Below, in pieces: positions 21,736-33,160 of a DNA stretch of 64,000 nt. The translations under genes were made by a program, and so were the position numbers. How positions within the stretch are numbered: position 1 is the first letter of the stretch; each line of letters opens with the position of its first letter. This stretch comes from Melitaea cinxia. Its lineage: Eukaryota > Arthropoda > Insecta > Lepidoptera > Nymphalidae. Below the pieces are notes generated by a model. The model did not search any database. It was not told the DNA's origin and saw only the letters and a list, made by a program, of their open reading frames with translations. The DNA lies in assembly GCF_905220565.1 (NCBI RefSeq), contig NC_059398.1, positions 4,859,177 through 4,923,176 of the forward strand, given 5' to 3'.

Positions 21736-22998
21736 AGTGATGTACCGAATGTTAGATTTAACACATTCGCGAATGCGAATGCGTAAATCTAACAATTGGT
21801 ACACTACAGTTTACTAAATAAAGTTCGCTTAAAAGGTAAAATTTTGTATAAGTTTGAACCAAACATATTCGAGCCAAGACAGATTGAATGACTCATTTTT
21901 GTTATAATGAACGTTAACGAGTGGCCGGTACCAGCTGATGGTAAATGTTTACCGTCACTTATGGGTTTCTGCAACTAAAGAAGAGGCGCGAGTGATTTCA
22001 CAGTTTGCATGTACGCGAAAAAAATGAGCGTAATGATCCAGGCGATGTGGGCCGATATTCCGATGTGAAATATGACCCCCACCCTGCGCTTTTTGCTTTT
22101 TCAAATCTTTGCTTTTTTACAGCCACGGGCGTTCCCAGAATTTTGTATATTTGAGGCAAAAACAAATAAATGTAAAGAAGTTTAGCAACTGAGGTAGGGC
22201 ACAGCAGGAATTTCTTGCTCAAATTATGGAGCAGCCCGACTGGGGTAGTACCTCAACCTTACAGAAGATCACAGCAAAATAATACTGTTTTTAAGCAGTA
22301 TTGGGTTCCTGGTTGTGAGTAAGGTGACCAGAGCTCCTGGGGGATCCCCCCCCCATTGGATGGGGATTGGGGTCAGCAACGTGCTTGCGATGCCTCTGGT
22401 GTTGCAGGCGTCTTTAAGCTACGGTAATCTCTTACCATCAGGTGAGCCGTACGCTTGTTTGCCGAACTAATGATATAAAAAAAGTAGAAAATTAAATTAT
22501 TTTTATGTACTTCAACTTTTCATATATGTAGTATAGTATCGAATATTGCTGTCGACAGCTACATTGATGTTACGTTCTTACTTTCAGTGGCGGTTAGCCA
22601 GCGAGAGCTCAACAGTTAAGTCGGTGCTAGTCTTGTATCCTACTGCTGAGCATAGGCTTTTATCTCAACATAAATATTATTTTTTTCTCTATGTAATTAA
22701 TCTTAACTTGCTCTCTTAGGCATAGCGGGAAATCAAAACGATAAAACATCTTGACCAGAAGAAAATATTCATAAAAATAAAAATATCAGCGGAAATCAAA
22801 CCCACACGGCCGGTATCTTACATCCACTACTGCACCAGAATGGTTATTTTATTAGAATATAAGTAAATAACAAATATAAATCTTATCAGTAAAATTATGA
22901 TTCTATATCCATCATCCTAAAATAAAATGAAAACATTCGCCAAATATTCGCATCGTTTCTCGAGAATGCGAATGCGAATATTCGTTACATCACTTGTA
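21736..22998. mobile_element. Possible TIR element with nested SINE
   Basis: AGTGATGTACCGAAT (21736-21750) and ATTCGTTACATCACT (22982-22996) are inverted repeats with one mismatch. Both are followed inward by CGAATGCGAATGCG-type runs. The SINE-like copy at 22185-22482 lies inside. No transposase is seen, and I found no convincing target-site duplication. The left end alone folds (AGTGATGTACC ... GGTACACTAC, to 21811), so a separate 75-bp foldback there is an alternative reading. Confidence 0.4.
22185..22482 (+). mobile_element. SINE-like tail family, most complete copy
   Basis: In order it has 'TGAGGTAGGGCACAGCAGGA', 'GGAGCAGCCCGACTGGGG', 'ACAGAAGATCACAGC', 'TAAGGTGACCAGAGCTCC', a C-run at 22344-22353, 'GGTGTTGCAGGCGTC', 'ACCATCAGGTGAGCCGTACG' and a terminal A-run. 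No RNA polymerase III boxes are obvious, so the promoter type is unknown. The 3' part is shared with the LINE at 10648. Confidence 0.7.
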
Positions 22999-24700
22999 TA
23001 TACATACCTACTTATATTTACTTTGATATGCTGTGGGAGTATTGGTAAAATGCGCTGTACGAGTGTATAATATGCTTTACCTCAGTTCCACTACAAGCTA
23101 AGCTTGCTAATTCGTGCAAAGTCAAATAAACTTTTTACTATTTAAAAACAAATTAAAAAGGGTCTTGAAATTTTATTTGAAATTGTATTTCATATACTAT
23201 ACGGTCACTAGAATATTTGTTAATGTTTTTTCTCCATAATTTATACTTTTCGTTATTGTAATTAACGACCTTTCTCAGGCAATTGTTATAAGTTATATGA
23301 ATTTCGTACTATTCGTAATAATATTTTGTTATCGTTACAACAACAAAAGACACGAACCATTAAAATATTTTAAAAACATTAAAGCTGTAAAGGTTTATTT
23401 AAAAAAATTACTACGGATTTATGTGACTTATAAAGGGACTGTTTAATAGCATTAGCAGGAAATGACATGTCGTGGGCGAATACTAGCATACAGCGATGAA
23501 TGACAGTACTGTTTACATAAATTCATTTTATTAGATTTTGGTCGATTAAACGACACCGCACATTGTATTTTTTTTAACTTTTTAACACAATTTACGACGG
23601 TTATATTTGGTTATTAAGACCATGCTTAAAATATATATGTTTAAAATATATTTTTAAAGCAACTGTATAAAATTAATCTTTCTGAAAGTGTATTTAGGGG
23701 AATCGTACCAAAATTTTATCACAATGTCCAGTGAATCTTATTTCGGTCGAGTCGTTGCAGACAATTGTAAAAAAGAAAAAATAAACACATTTGAACCAAC
23801 GCGTTTCTGTAACTATATGATTTAAATCTAAATTGAAATCTTGTGAAATACTTATAACCGTATCAAGGTTATCTTTACGAATTCCTTAACATACAATGGT
23901 GCAACTATTGTTTGTCAATCAAAAATTTTAAGCTAAGTGTAAAGACTTGTCATGGTTTTTATTACAAATACAAACACCCTGACCACAACAAACTTTTGTA
24001 TATAAATATTTGTACCGAAACCGCAACGGCTAGCAAAGCAGTAACAGTATGTATGAGAAGAAGTAATTAATATGGGCAATTAATTTTTAATATTTACATA
24101 CTCCTTAAATTTAATTACATTAATAAATATTTTATAAAACCAATATCGCTTATATAATTATATATCGCCTATATAACAGGGTTCATGGTTTAGTCATAAA
24201 CTATTGATGGACGGTAGTCGTAAAAATACCCCTTCGATATTACTACATTTTACAGCAGCCGAACCATTGGATATTTCTCACAATTGTGATATTATGGTTT
24301 GTATCATATGATATTCTTTTTTGTTTTTCTGCTTAATTACCTCAGTACGCTTGTTATTCTTATCATCAGTTTTGGTTTAAGTTGAAAGATTAGCTAATTT
24401 CTAATTGTACGTGTTCCAACCCACAGAGACTCGGCAGTTTTTAATAGAAATGTAGAAATATTATATATTTTTTTTTATTTCACATTAATGCAATGTTCGG
24501 TTGAACAGAAAATTGAATATTACAGTATTTTTTCTGATAATGGACTCGGGAATAGAAATGGCAAGTTGTAGGCAACCTGAAATAGTTGCTAATTAACTTT
24601 GATGCAAAATGCAATGCCTACACAGTGAGATAGCGAAGTTATGTCGCTAATTGCCGCTGTGTGCCCTGAATGAACACAGTTAACATAAAAGCTTAAACTT
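22999..24700. other. No gene seen
   Basis: AT-rich DNA. GTATATAAATA at about 23999 is a TATA-like box with no downstream gene that I can support. Confidence 0.4.
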
Positions 24701-24701
24701 A

Positions 24702-24845
24702 AATAGATAGATAGAATACTTTATTGCACACCACTCAGAAAAGATTTACATAAAACAGTTATTTACACAGAGAGTTGGTAATGCACAAATTCGGTCTTAT
24801 CGCTTAGTAGGGATCTCTTCCAGACGAGCTTTAGAAAGAGGAAAA
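24702..24845 (-). mobile_element. 3' end of a LINE, 5'-truncated
   Basis: On the minus strand it has 'GTCTGGAAGAGATCCC', 'AAGCGATAAGACCG' and 'GTGTGCAATAAAGTATTC' followed by TCTA repeats. It is the same 3' UTR type as at 6337 and 8531. Confidence 0.6.
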
Positions 24846-25411
24846 TATGCATTACTATACGCAATTTAACTCAGTTTAAGTTTGTTTATTTTTTATCTTT
24901 TACGTAAGTGTTTTAAAAAAAACATTGTTCTATCTAATTCTAAATGTATACAACGTTATCAAAAGAGACAACGTGTAAACACACTTTCGGAAAGTTCACT
25001 ATTACACTATATTACAATATTTTATAATAATATGAAATTAATAATATAAAATTAATAATATGAACTTAAGGACGTTTAATTTTTTATTTAATTTTGGTTT
25101 AACGCATTCATAATCATCGGAGGTATGAAATAGTGTAGAAAAAACAAAAAGTATTTTTGGTTACATTGGAAAGCATTAGTGATTCAGGCTTGGAAATTAG
25201 TATTTCGTAGATATTTTAATTACTCTTTTATCTTTTCTTAGCCCACGCTTTAGCATTATCGACTCCTATTTCACGGGCATCTCTTCATTCTCTATAACTA
25301 TTGTGGAATTCTTATTTTTGACGCAAAGACATTTTTAAAATGAATCCATTTTTAATCGCTTACCGGAAAAAGATCATTTTATAAGGATTGTGAAACTAAC
25401 TGTCATTTTTT

Positions 25412-25475
<64 letters not shown>

Positions 25476-25484
25476 ATATACGTG
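25412..25484. repeat. Long AT run closed by palindromic ends
   Basis: GTGATATATA ... TATATATCAC (25412-25473) is one continuous palindrome built of AT repeats. It is directly followed by CACGTATATACGTG (25471-25484), a second perfect palindrome. Both would extrude as hairpins. Confidence 0.65.
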
Positions 25485-25766
25485 AACTAATTCATTTGAT
25501 CACAATTTATAAATAACTGAAGGAAGTGTGTGTGTTTTCATTTAAAATTATTTACGAAATAATTACGCAATACATGCAAGAAAATTTTGAAGACTAAATA
25601 AACTAATTAGTAAAGATAACCTAAAACCTAAAACGAATATAAAATGATAGACGGAGATCCATTCAGCGTATGTGCGTTGTCAATTAGAACACAGCCGTAA
25701 TATGTAAGTCTCACGAGCTGGCAGTCACACCTAAAGAGTGGCCAAGGTCCCAGGTGACCGCGACAG

Positions 25767-25917
25767 CTATAAATACTTTATGCACACTCAATGGCGGATT
25801 TATTGCCTTCATTACGTTTGTTAAACGGGTTGAGAGCGATTTAGGACGAGCTAGCTATAGATCGGAACTAAGATGGCCCAAAAGAATTAAGATGGCGTAG
25901 GTAGAGCTAAGATGGCC
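25767..25917 (+). promoter_or_regulatory. TATA-like box with cluster of AAGATGGC motifs
   Basis: CTATAAATA lies at about 25767-25775. ATGGCGG lies at 25790, and AAGATGGC occurs at 25870, 25889 and 25909, spaced 19-20 bases. GCCAT(CTT) is the core of YY1/Pleiohomeotic sites (known of that family). No supported coding exon follows, so a promoter or Polycomb-type element is only an inference. Confidence 0.25.
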
Positions 25918-26304
25918 ATTCTAGATTAGACACGTTAATCAATTGACTATCTGGTCATGGCACAAATGGGCTGGCACCAAAGACTTCTCTAATTGCTAAA
26001 GAGATCAGCGTGAAGACATCTATATTTGGCTTTTTTACTTATAGAAGAAGAAATGCTCTGTGCCCGGTAATTAAATATTTACAGGCTGTTACAATCCGGT
26101 TAAATATTGCTGTATTCTACATTCATACAAATTGTTCTTCAAACGCACCAAAAAAGAAATCTTTTCACGTTTTACTTCGTATTTTCGATCTTTGTCTATC
26201 AGTAATATTTAACAGTTTTGTTAACCTGAAGGTGTTGATATAAAAAAAATATAAATGAACGGGTTCTGCAGAATTTAAATTGCATAAAATATTTCACTGT
26301 AAAC

Positions 26305-26445
26305 AATGTACTCGTCTTCGGTGCGACAGAGTCAGCCCAGCGTAGTGCCTATAGGCAAAACATATGAGTTCGCGCTCTTTTTTGGCGTGAACTTGTAGAG
26401 GCCTATGTCCAGCAGTGGATTGAGGTAGGCTGAAGTGTATGTACG
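26305..26445 (+). mobile_element. Internally deleted RTE derivative, copy 2
   Basis: 'CGTCTTCGGTGCGACAGAGT' and 'GCCTATAGGCAAAAC' match the RTE 5' UTR. 'GAGGCCTATGTCCAGCAGTG' and 'GTAGGCTGAAGTG' match its 3' end. The join contains GTTCGCGC ... GGCGTGAAC, an inverted repeat around a T-run. It has the same architecture as copy 1 at 18420. Confidence 0.7.
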
Positions 26446-27127
26446 AGTACGTCAAAATTTTAACCATTATACAAACGAAGAAAGAAATTGAAACACAATT
26501 AAGCTTAAGTCCTACAGTATAAAGAAGACTATTTATGAAAATAAAATATTCACTAACAAATATGATCTTCCATTACGTAATAAAATCAACGCCTGCACAA
26601 ATTCAATTGAATTAAATTTCTTATGCTGGATTCGTAGTGGCGTTTGTAGTTAACAGTGATAGAGTCACAATTGCATATTCACCTTAAATACATGTACAAC
26701 TAGTTGCGAATGCATGAAGTGTGTCATTACCATATTGTACGTCACATGTGTATAAAAAAAGCCGGTGCAGGACCTTCCTCCGTGCGGCTGATGATTGATG
26801 TCATTGTCGTTTCTTTGCCACCGACTCTCAATGCATTCCCGAGCATTACTCACTGTCACTTACTTGTTTATATATATGTGCGTTTAACAATAGCTTGTCT
26901 CTATATATCTTCTTTCACCGATCGTTACTACATTGCCAATTTGTTTCTACTATTTAAGATATTTAGGCTTAAGTCTAATCGTCTGAAATTCATCACTACG
27001 CAAGTCGAGACGTTATTGAAATATTGTAGCGTTTTTGTACTTACATAATTTGTAGTTAATACTGATTATGATGTAATACAATATATTATACGTATTGCTA
27101 TGAGTATAAAATTGAAATGAAACAACC

Positions 27128-27430
27128 TGTAAAATGACGACGATCTGGCGCAACGATCACTGCACTGGTTTTTGGCTGTTGCGCTGGCGGTTGCGGGTTC
27201 GATTTCCGCATGTCAAACATTTGAATTGGCCATACAGATAGATGTTTGCCGTGATCTGGGCGTTTGTATAGACCTTGTGGGTCTCCCCACTGCGCCTCGG
27301 AGAACACGTTAAGCCGTCGATCCCGATTATTATCATGTACACCTGATAGCGATCGTTACTCATAGTAGGGAATATATCCGCCAACCCGCATTGGAGTAGC
27401 GTCGTGGATTAAGGTCTGATCCTTAGAGTT
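27128..27430 (+). mobile_element. tRNA-headed SINE
   Basis: The head has an A-box-like TCTGGCGCAACGATCACTGC and a B box GCGGGTTCGATTTCC (27193-27207). The body has 'GGCCATACAGATAGATGTTT', 'GGTCTCCCCACTGCGCCTCG', 'CACCTGATAGCGATCGTTAC' and 'AACCCGCATTGGAGTAGCG'. It stops before the conserved GGCCTATGCCCAGCAGTGG end of the family. Confidence 0.7.
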
Positions 27431-28730
27431 CGTATCGATCCGTAGACTTTTATAATTTGGTACAATTGTAAACGTCTACTGTCTTTCGTTCAATCTTTAC
27501 ATGTTTCATGAAACGCATTAAAATTTCATAAATATGTATACAAAACATGTCGGTCAGTGTTTGGTTAATTTGCGGATACGTTTGTTTACTCACACCTGGA
27601 TCAGTAAGCCAAATTTTGTTTATGATATTAAATACCTGAATATACCCAGATTTTCTTTATGTGTATTAATATTAACTTGAGTTCTACTCGTGGAAGATGA
27701 GAGAAGGCGCAGATTGTGAAAATATCTACTTTTTTAATGCAAGCGCTTAGCGCAAAAAATAACTGAATGCGCGTTTTTCAAATTCCTTGCTACTGTAAAA
27801 GCCAAATCGTAATTATGGATTTAATATTGTACAAATCATAATTGTCATTGAATTTTTTATTACCAAAATTGAATATAACTAAGGTAGACTGTTGGGTTTC
27901 TAAGGTATTATAAAAAACAAGCGATTTTAATTTTTATTTCCTACAAATATTTTGATAGAATGTGAATTAAACTAATTATCTGAATGGTACTTTATGTTTT
28001 ACGAATGCACGTGTGGAACACACACATACCTATATAAAATATTATATCTTTTAACGCTTTCAAGATCGTTACAAAGGCCCGGTAGTCATTACTTCACTAA
28101 TAGTCGCGTACTTGCCAGTGGACAGTATAGCCAGAAATAAAACAATGTAAGCTTTCAGGAATAGCTGGTGCCGAAATAGATTGGGTACGGTGACGTGTCC
28201 TTGGTCGCGACTGCTTGCGGTAGATATTTCTTGACATCAGAGGTTGCGTCGAAGATCTTTTCCTGGTTTTTGGAAACAGCGGCAAATTTAAGTAATTTTG
28301 TTGCCTTTTTTTAGAAACAAAAGTAAATATTAATTTATTTTTTAAAAATAAATATTAATTTATTTTGATATTATTCTGTTGAAACTATTGTCAAGGTTTT
28401 TGCCTCTTAAATTTGTCTATGCTCATCAAATGTAAGATATTGACGTAATTTTTGCCATTAGGCGACCTTGTGATTGGTGTTTACCGTTTGTCAGTCATTT
28501 CTTATTATTATATAATTTGCATATATTTTATTTAAATAGACTTTGAATACTTTTGAACATTAATTCGGAATAAAAGTTATATGAAAAGAGAAAAAATAAA
28601 TAAAAGTATTGTAGAATAATATTCAAATTATTAAATTTTTAAAGCAAGTTTTAGTATTTAAAATATTGAACTAAATTCTAATGAAGCTTCTTGCTGATCA
28701 TTTTAAAAAGACAAGAAAACACGAGTAACG
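27431..28730. other. No feature seen
   Basis: AT-rich DNA. A 62-codon frame at 28097-28285 (minus) is Arg/Ser-rich and shows no motif. A 20-base duplication AATATTAATTTATTTT occurs near 28326 and 28354. Confidence 0.4.
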
Positions 28731-28732
28731 AC

Positions 28733-29020
28733 GCTTTTTTTCATACAACTCAAACGGCAACAATCGTTCGGCTCACCTGATGGTAAGCGATTGCCGTAGC
28801 TTATAGACGTTTGCAACACCAGAAGCATCCCAAGAGCATTGCCAACCAACTCCCAATCCGCACCAGGAACTGGTCACCTTATTCACCACAGAAACACAAC
28901 ACTGCTTTATAGCAGTATTATTTAGCTGTGATCTTCTGTAAGGTCGAGGTACTTCCCCAGTCGGGCTGCTCCATATTTTGAGTAGGATATTTCCTGCAGT
29001 GTCCTATCTCAGATATTAAA
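28733..29020 (-). mobile_element. SINE-like tail family (inverted)
   Basis: The plus strand begins with a T-run and 'GGCTCACCTGATGGTAAGCG', then 'AACACCAGAAGCATCCCAAG', 'CAGTCGGGCTGCTCC' and 'AGTAGGATATTTCCTGCAGT'. This is the reverse complement of the copy at 22185. Confidence 0.7.
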
Positions 29021-29689
29021 AGTTTTTTAAGTTCTTTCCATTATATAATTACGAGTATTTATTATGACCTTGAAACGACGTATCTTATGGCACCTGTCAA
29101 CCATTTACAATCCGAATTGAAAATTTAGCAAAGGCGACGCGTGTTCTATTATTATTACGTACTTCAAAAATCGTAGATAAACATTGAGCACTTTATTTAA
29201 CGAGTGTTCATTAAGGATTGAAGTTAATATTGGTCATATATATCATTCAATGTATCGTAATCATGTATTTAGAATCATACCAAGGCGGCTTGTGAGCTTT
29301 TATTTGGCTCTCATTGTTTGGCAAGCTACACGCGGAATATCGTCAGATTGCCATTACACGCGAGAATAGATTGGATTCACTTTGATATTTGATTGTTGTA
29401 ATAAAATACAGAGAGTCGAGTTGCAATATAATGCCAGAAAATACGCAAAGAGGGTAATGATTTTACTTGTAATATGAAATTAAAGGATATTATGCGAAAT
29501 TCAACACATTATATTATTGGAACAACATTTGTTGTTAAAAATTAAAATATCGTAACTACTATAAAACTAGTCGCCGCCTTATTTATTAAAGAAAAAAGCA
29601 GCCCTTTCAGTAATAGAAATATGACTATAAATTTTTATATTTGTATTATCTGACTCTGCAAACGTTGTTTTGCCATATATATTATCAAC
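29021..29689. other. No feature seen
   Basis: AT-rich DNA without supported features. Confidence 0.4.
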
Positions 29690-29848
29690 CCTTTAATCCC
29701 CCCCAATAACTTTGGGGTGTAAAAAGCCTATTTTCAAACCTACCCGATATGCACACAAAATTTCATAAAATCGGTCTAGCCGTTTCGGAGGAGTATAGTA
29801 ACTAAAATTGTGACACGAGAGTTTTATATATAAGATTGGACAATGTTT
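29690..29848 (-). mobile_element. Helitron-like repeat end
   Basis: 'AAAATCGGTCTAGCCGTTTC' and 'TTGTGACACGAGAGTTTTAT' end at TATAAGA. The reverse complement begins TCTTATATATAAAACTCTCG, the same kind of start as the copy at 47922. Confidence 0.55.
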
Positions 29849-29902
29849 TAGTGAAGGATGTCAGATTTTTATTCAGTATTATAAACATTGTGATGTCAAC
29901 AG

Positions 29903-29913
29903 AATTGATAATT
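29903..29913. repeat. Target-site duplication of the RTE (left)
   Basis: AATTGATAATT is repeated exactly at 33150-33160 on the other side of the RTE. The bases outside the 11-mer differ, so the duplication is exactly 11 bp. Confidence 0.85.
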
Positions 29914-29929
29914 CACTCACTCACTCACT

Positions 29930-32891
29930 TCAGCCTATCGCAGTCCACTGCTGGACATAGGCCTCCCCAAGTTCGCGCCACACATCCCGGTCTTCCGCAA
30001 TCCTCATCCAGCCTACACCGGCAATCTTACGTAGATCGTCGGTCCAACGGGCCGGAGGACGTCCCACACTGCGTTTGCCAAGACGCGGTCTCCACTCTAG
30101 GACCCGTCTACTCCAACGGCCATCGGTCCTGCGACACAGATGACCAGCCCACTGCCACTTCAACTTGCTAATTCTGTGGGCTATGTCGGTTACTTTCGTT
30201 CTCCCGCGGATAGTCTCATTTCTAATCCTGTCTTTGAGAGAGACCCCAAGCATGGCCCGTTCCATTGCACGTTGAGCGACTTTAAACTTGTGGACCAGTC
30301 CCTTGGTCAGTGTCCACGTCTCGGCTCCGTATGTTAACACAGGCAGGACGCATTGCTCGAAAACTTTTGTCTTCAAGCATTGCGGAATCTTCGAAGTGAA
30401 GACTCGACGGAGTCTGCCAAACGCCGCCCAGCCCAACCGAATCCTCCTATCGGCCTCCTTCTCGAAGTTGTTGCGGCCTAGTTGGATAGTATGGCCTAGG
30501 TAAATATAATCCTGAACAACTTCGAGAAGGGTACCATCGACCGATACCGGTATCGGTATGACTTGGTTGTTAAACATAACTTTCGTCTTATCCAAGTTCA
30601 TACAGAGACCGACACGTCGGGAGGACTCGTTTAGGCCGGCCAGCATTTGGCCTAACTCATCCAGCGTCTCCGCAAAGATGACAATATCGTCGGCGAAACG
30701 AAGGTGAGAGATGAATTCACCGTTGACGTTGATGCCCCGTTCCCCCCAATCCAAGGTCTTAAAAACATCCTCTAGCGCAGTGGTAAACAGTTTCGGTGAT
30801 ATTACATCCCCCTGTCTTACCCCGCGCCGGAGGGAAATAGGTCTTGTTCTTTGGTCATTGACATGAACGGTCATCGTCGCCGCGTCGTACATAGATTTTA
30901 GTACCTCGATATATCGCCAGTCGATATGACATCTCTGCAGAGAGTCCAGGACAGCCCAGGTCTCGACGGAGTCGAAGGCTTTCTCGTAGTCCACAAATGC
31001 CATACACAGCGGTTGATTATATTCTTCCGTCTTTTGGATAATCTGCCGAACAGTATGGATGTGGTCCACGGTGCTGTAGCCATTTCGAAACCCAGCCTGC
31101 TCTGGTGGTTGGAATTCGTCGAGTCTTCTGGCGAGACGATTCGTAACAACCCTCGAAAACAGCTTATAGACGTGGCTCAGAAGTGAGATCGGTCTGTAAT
31201 TCTTTAACAGAGACTTATCGCCTCTCTTAAAGAACAGCACCACCACACTCCTGGACCACGCCTCCGGCGTGGTACCTCGGTGGATGACGGCGTTAAATAG
31301 TCTTGCCAAGGCTTTCAGGACAGGTCGCCCTGCGGCTTTAAGGAGTTCAGTGGTAACTCCGTCATCCCCCGGGGCCCTTCCGTTTTTAAGCTGCCCGAGC
31401 GCTGCACCAATCTCATCCTCTTCGAAGTCCGGGATACACTCCGAATAATGGCGCAACAATGGTGCCCGTGGATCTTCGGTGTCCCAAGTCGCAGGCTTGC
31501 GTGCGCTCGACGAGTACAGCTGTCCATAAAAATTCTCAACCTCTTCTCGGACCTGAGGGCGAGAGCAGACGGTTCTGCCATCTGCTGTTTTAAGCTTCGC
31601 AAGAAGGCTTCTCCCCAATGGTCTTTGGAAAACTTTGGACCCCCTATTCTGCTCAATCAGAGTAGCAACCTCTCTCGTATTTGAGCAGCGGAGGTCTCGG
31701 CGAATAATTTTCCGTACCCTCTTGGAAAGAGCCCTCTGTTCTGGCGAAGCAGCCGGCAACTCGCGCCTCTGCCGCATCAGATCCAAGGCTTCGGGAGAAA
31801 GTTTTGGACTGCTTCGTTGGCTTTGTTGGTGGAAAGTGCCTGCGACCCAGTGTACACACCGTCTTCACCACGTTGTCGGTTATCTCGTCCACGTCGCTAG
31901 TAGTTTCCAGCGAATCGAATCGGTTTTGGAGTTCCAACTGAAACTGCTCGGAGCCACATAGTATTTGGGGCAGCGTAGGTCGGAGAGTAGATTTCATCAA
32001 GCGGGTCCGCTCCTTTCGGAGACATATATTCAGAGTGCCCCGTACTAGCCGGTGGTCGCTGCCGGTGTTAAACCTGTTAACCACTGAGACATCTCTGAAT
32101 ATATGCCTTTTATCCGCTATGATGAAATCTATCTCGTTCCTCGTCACAGTATCGGGGCTTTGCCATGTCCACCTCCTTTGGGGCTTCTTCTCAAAAAATG
32201 AGTTCATCAAGAAGAGCCCCTCCGATTCGAGGAAGTTGACAAGCGTCTGCCCCCTGTGATTCCTGTGCCCCAATCCGTGTGGTCCGATGCTCGATCCGTC
32301 GCGGCCTTGTACTCCCACTTTAGCGTTGAAGTCTCCCATAACAACGCTGTAGAAGGTCGAAGTAGTGCCATGTATGGCCCTTGTGATATCTTCATACAAG
32401 GCTTCGACTTCATCGTCAGAGTGTGCCGAGGTCGGCGCATATACCTGTATCACTTTCAGGGAGTACCTGTCGGTGAGCTTAAGTACAAGGTACGCTACCC
32501 GGGTCGACACACTACTGACTTCCACAACGTTGTTAGTGAGAGTCTTGTGAACCAGAAAACCGACGCCACCTTGGGAAAGCCCATCACCTTCACGGAAGTA
32601 GAACAAGTGCCCGGAGTCCAGGATCATCGTGTCCTCTCCCTCTCTTCGGACTTCAGACAACCCCAGTATGCTCCACTTAATGTGACTAAGTTCTACCTCA
32701 AGTTCGGTGAGGTGATGGTCCAACCGTAGCGTGCGTCCATTATACGTAGCCAGGAATATTTTTCTATGGCAGCCTCCCGTACCCCGGTGATTCTTAGCAC
32801 CCTCTACCCCACCGTTACCACGGCCGCTGCCGTAGCCGGGAATAGTGGGGCTGCCGGGAACTGAGGGCCTTATTTTTAGGTTCGAACTCAT
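29930..32891 (-). pseudogene. RTE endonuclease-reverse transcriptase, broken by a 1-base frameshift
   Basis: The N-terminal frame (32891-31653) has an APE-type endonuclease: YNGRTL (50-55), SEVRR with Glu80, GDFN (186-189) and SDH (278-280), all catalytic motifs present. The C-terminal frame (from beyond 31786 to 29930) has the reverse transcriptase: APGDDG (138-143), NYRPISLL, FVDYEKAFD (264-272), RQGDVISP and the FADD box (364-367), numbered from the Met at 31786. It ends with the usual EAYVQQW segment. The two frames meet at a four-base A run (TTTT at 31802-31805 on the plus strand). One extra base there explains the break. No other stop was seen. In the intact element the protein nicks the target and primes reverse transcription; this copy should make neither full product. 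Confidence 0.88.
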
Positions 32892-33064
32892 GGGGGTTTT
32901 TGCCCATAGTCACCACGCTGGGCAGGCGGGTTGGTGACCGCAGGGCTGACTTTGTCGCACCGAAGACGCTGCTGCCCGTCCTCGGTCTGTGCATTTAAAA
33001 AGCCAGCAGTTGGATGGCTATCCCGCCATCGGTCGGCCTTTTAAGTTCCAAGGTGGTAGTGGAA

Positions 33065-33149
33065 CTGTGCTATCCCTTAGTCGCCTCTTACGACACCCAC
33101 GGGAAGAGATGGGGTGGCTAAATTCTTTAGTGCCGAAACCACACAGCAC
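33065..33149 (-). other. Conserved 5' module of the RTE, predicted structured RNA
   Basis: In sense orientation it contains CACCC ... GGGTG pairing arms and TGTCGTAAGAGGCGACTAAG (33095-33076), where GTCG and CGAC can pair around TAAGAGG. The same module with the same order of arms is at the start of the Dong-like element (34187-34262). The 5' position suggests a role in element RNA end formation, transcription or translation, but I cannot assign one. Confidence 0.6.
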
Positions 33150-33160
33150 AATTGATAATT
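33150..33160. repeat. Target-site duplication of the RTE (right)
   Basis: AATTGATAATT, identical to 29903-29913. Confidence 0.85.

Larger units (their letters stand above)
24846..26300. other. No gene seen; microsatellite and motif cluster
   Basis: Apart from the palindromic AT run (25412-25484) and the motif cluster (25767-25917) listed separately, I see only AT-rich DNA. Confidence 0.4.
29914..33149 (-). mobile_element. Full-length RTE-clade LINE with 11-bp target-site duplication
   Basis: The element runs from a 5' UTR at 33149-32892, through an endonuclease-reverse transcriptase frame, to a very short 3' UTR with a TGAG-type microsatellite tail (CACTCACTCACTCACTT on the plus strand, 29914-29930). 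Short 3' UTRs and microsatellite tails are typical of RTE elements. Flanking 11-bp repeats prove both ends. At 3236 bp it is of normal RTE size. One frame break near 31802 appears to be the main defect, so the copy is young. Confidence 0.9.

Noticed and set aside
23999..24060. Host promoter at GTATATAAATA
   Set aside because: No initiator or downstream exon can be supported; TATA-like words are common in AT-rich DNA.
27128..27210. tRNA gene at the SINE head
   Set aside because: A and B boxes fit, but the cloverleaf stems do not pair and the sequence continues into a SINE body.
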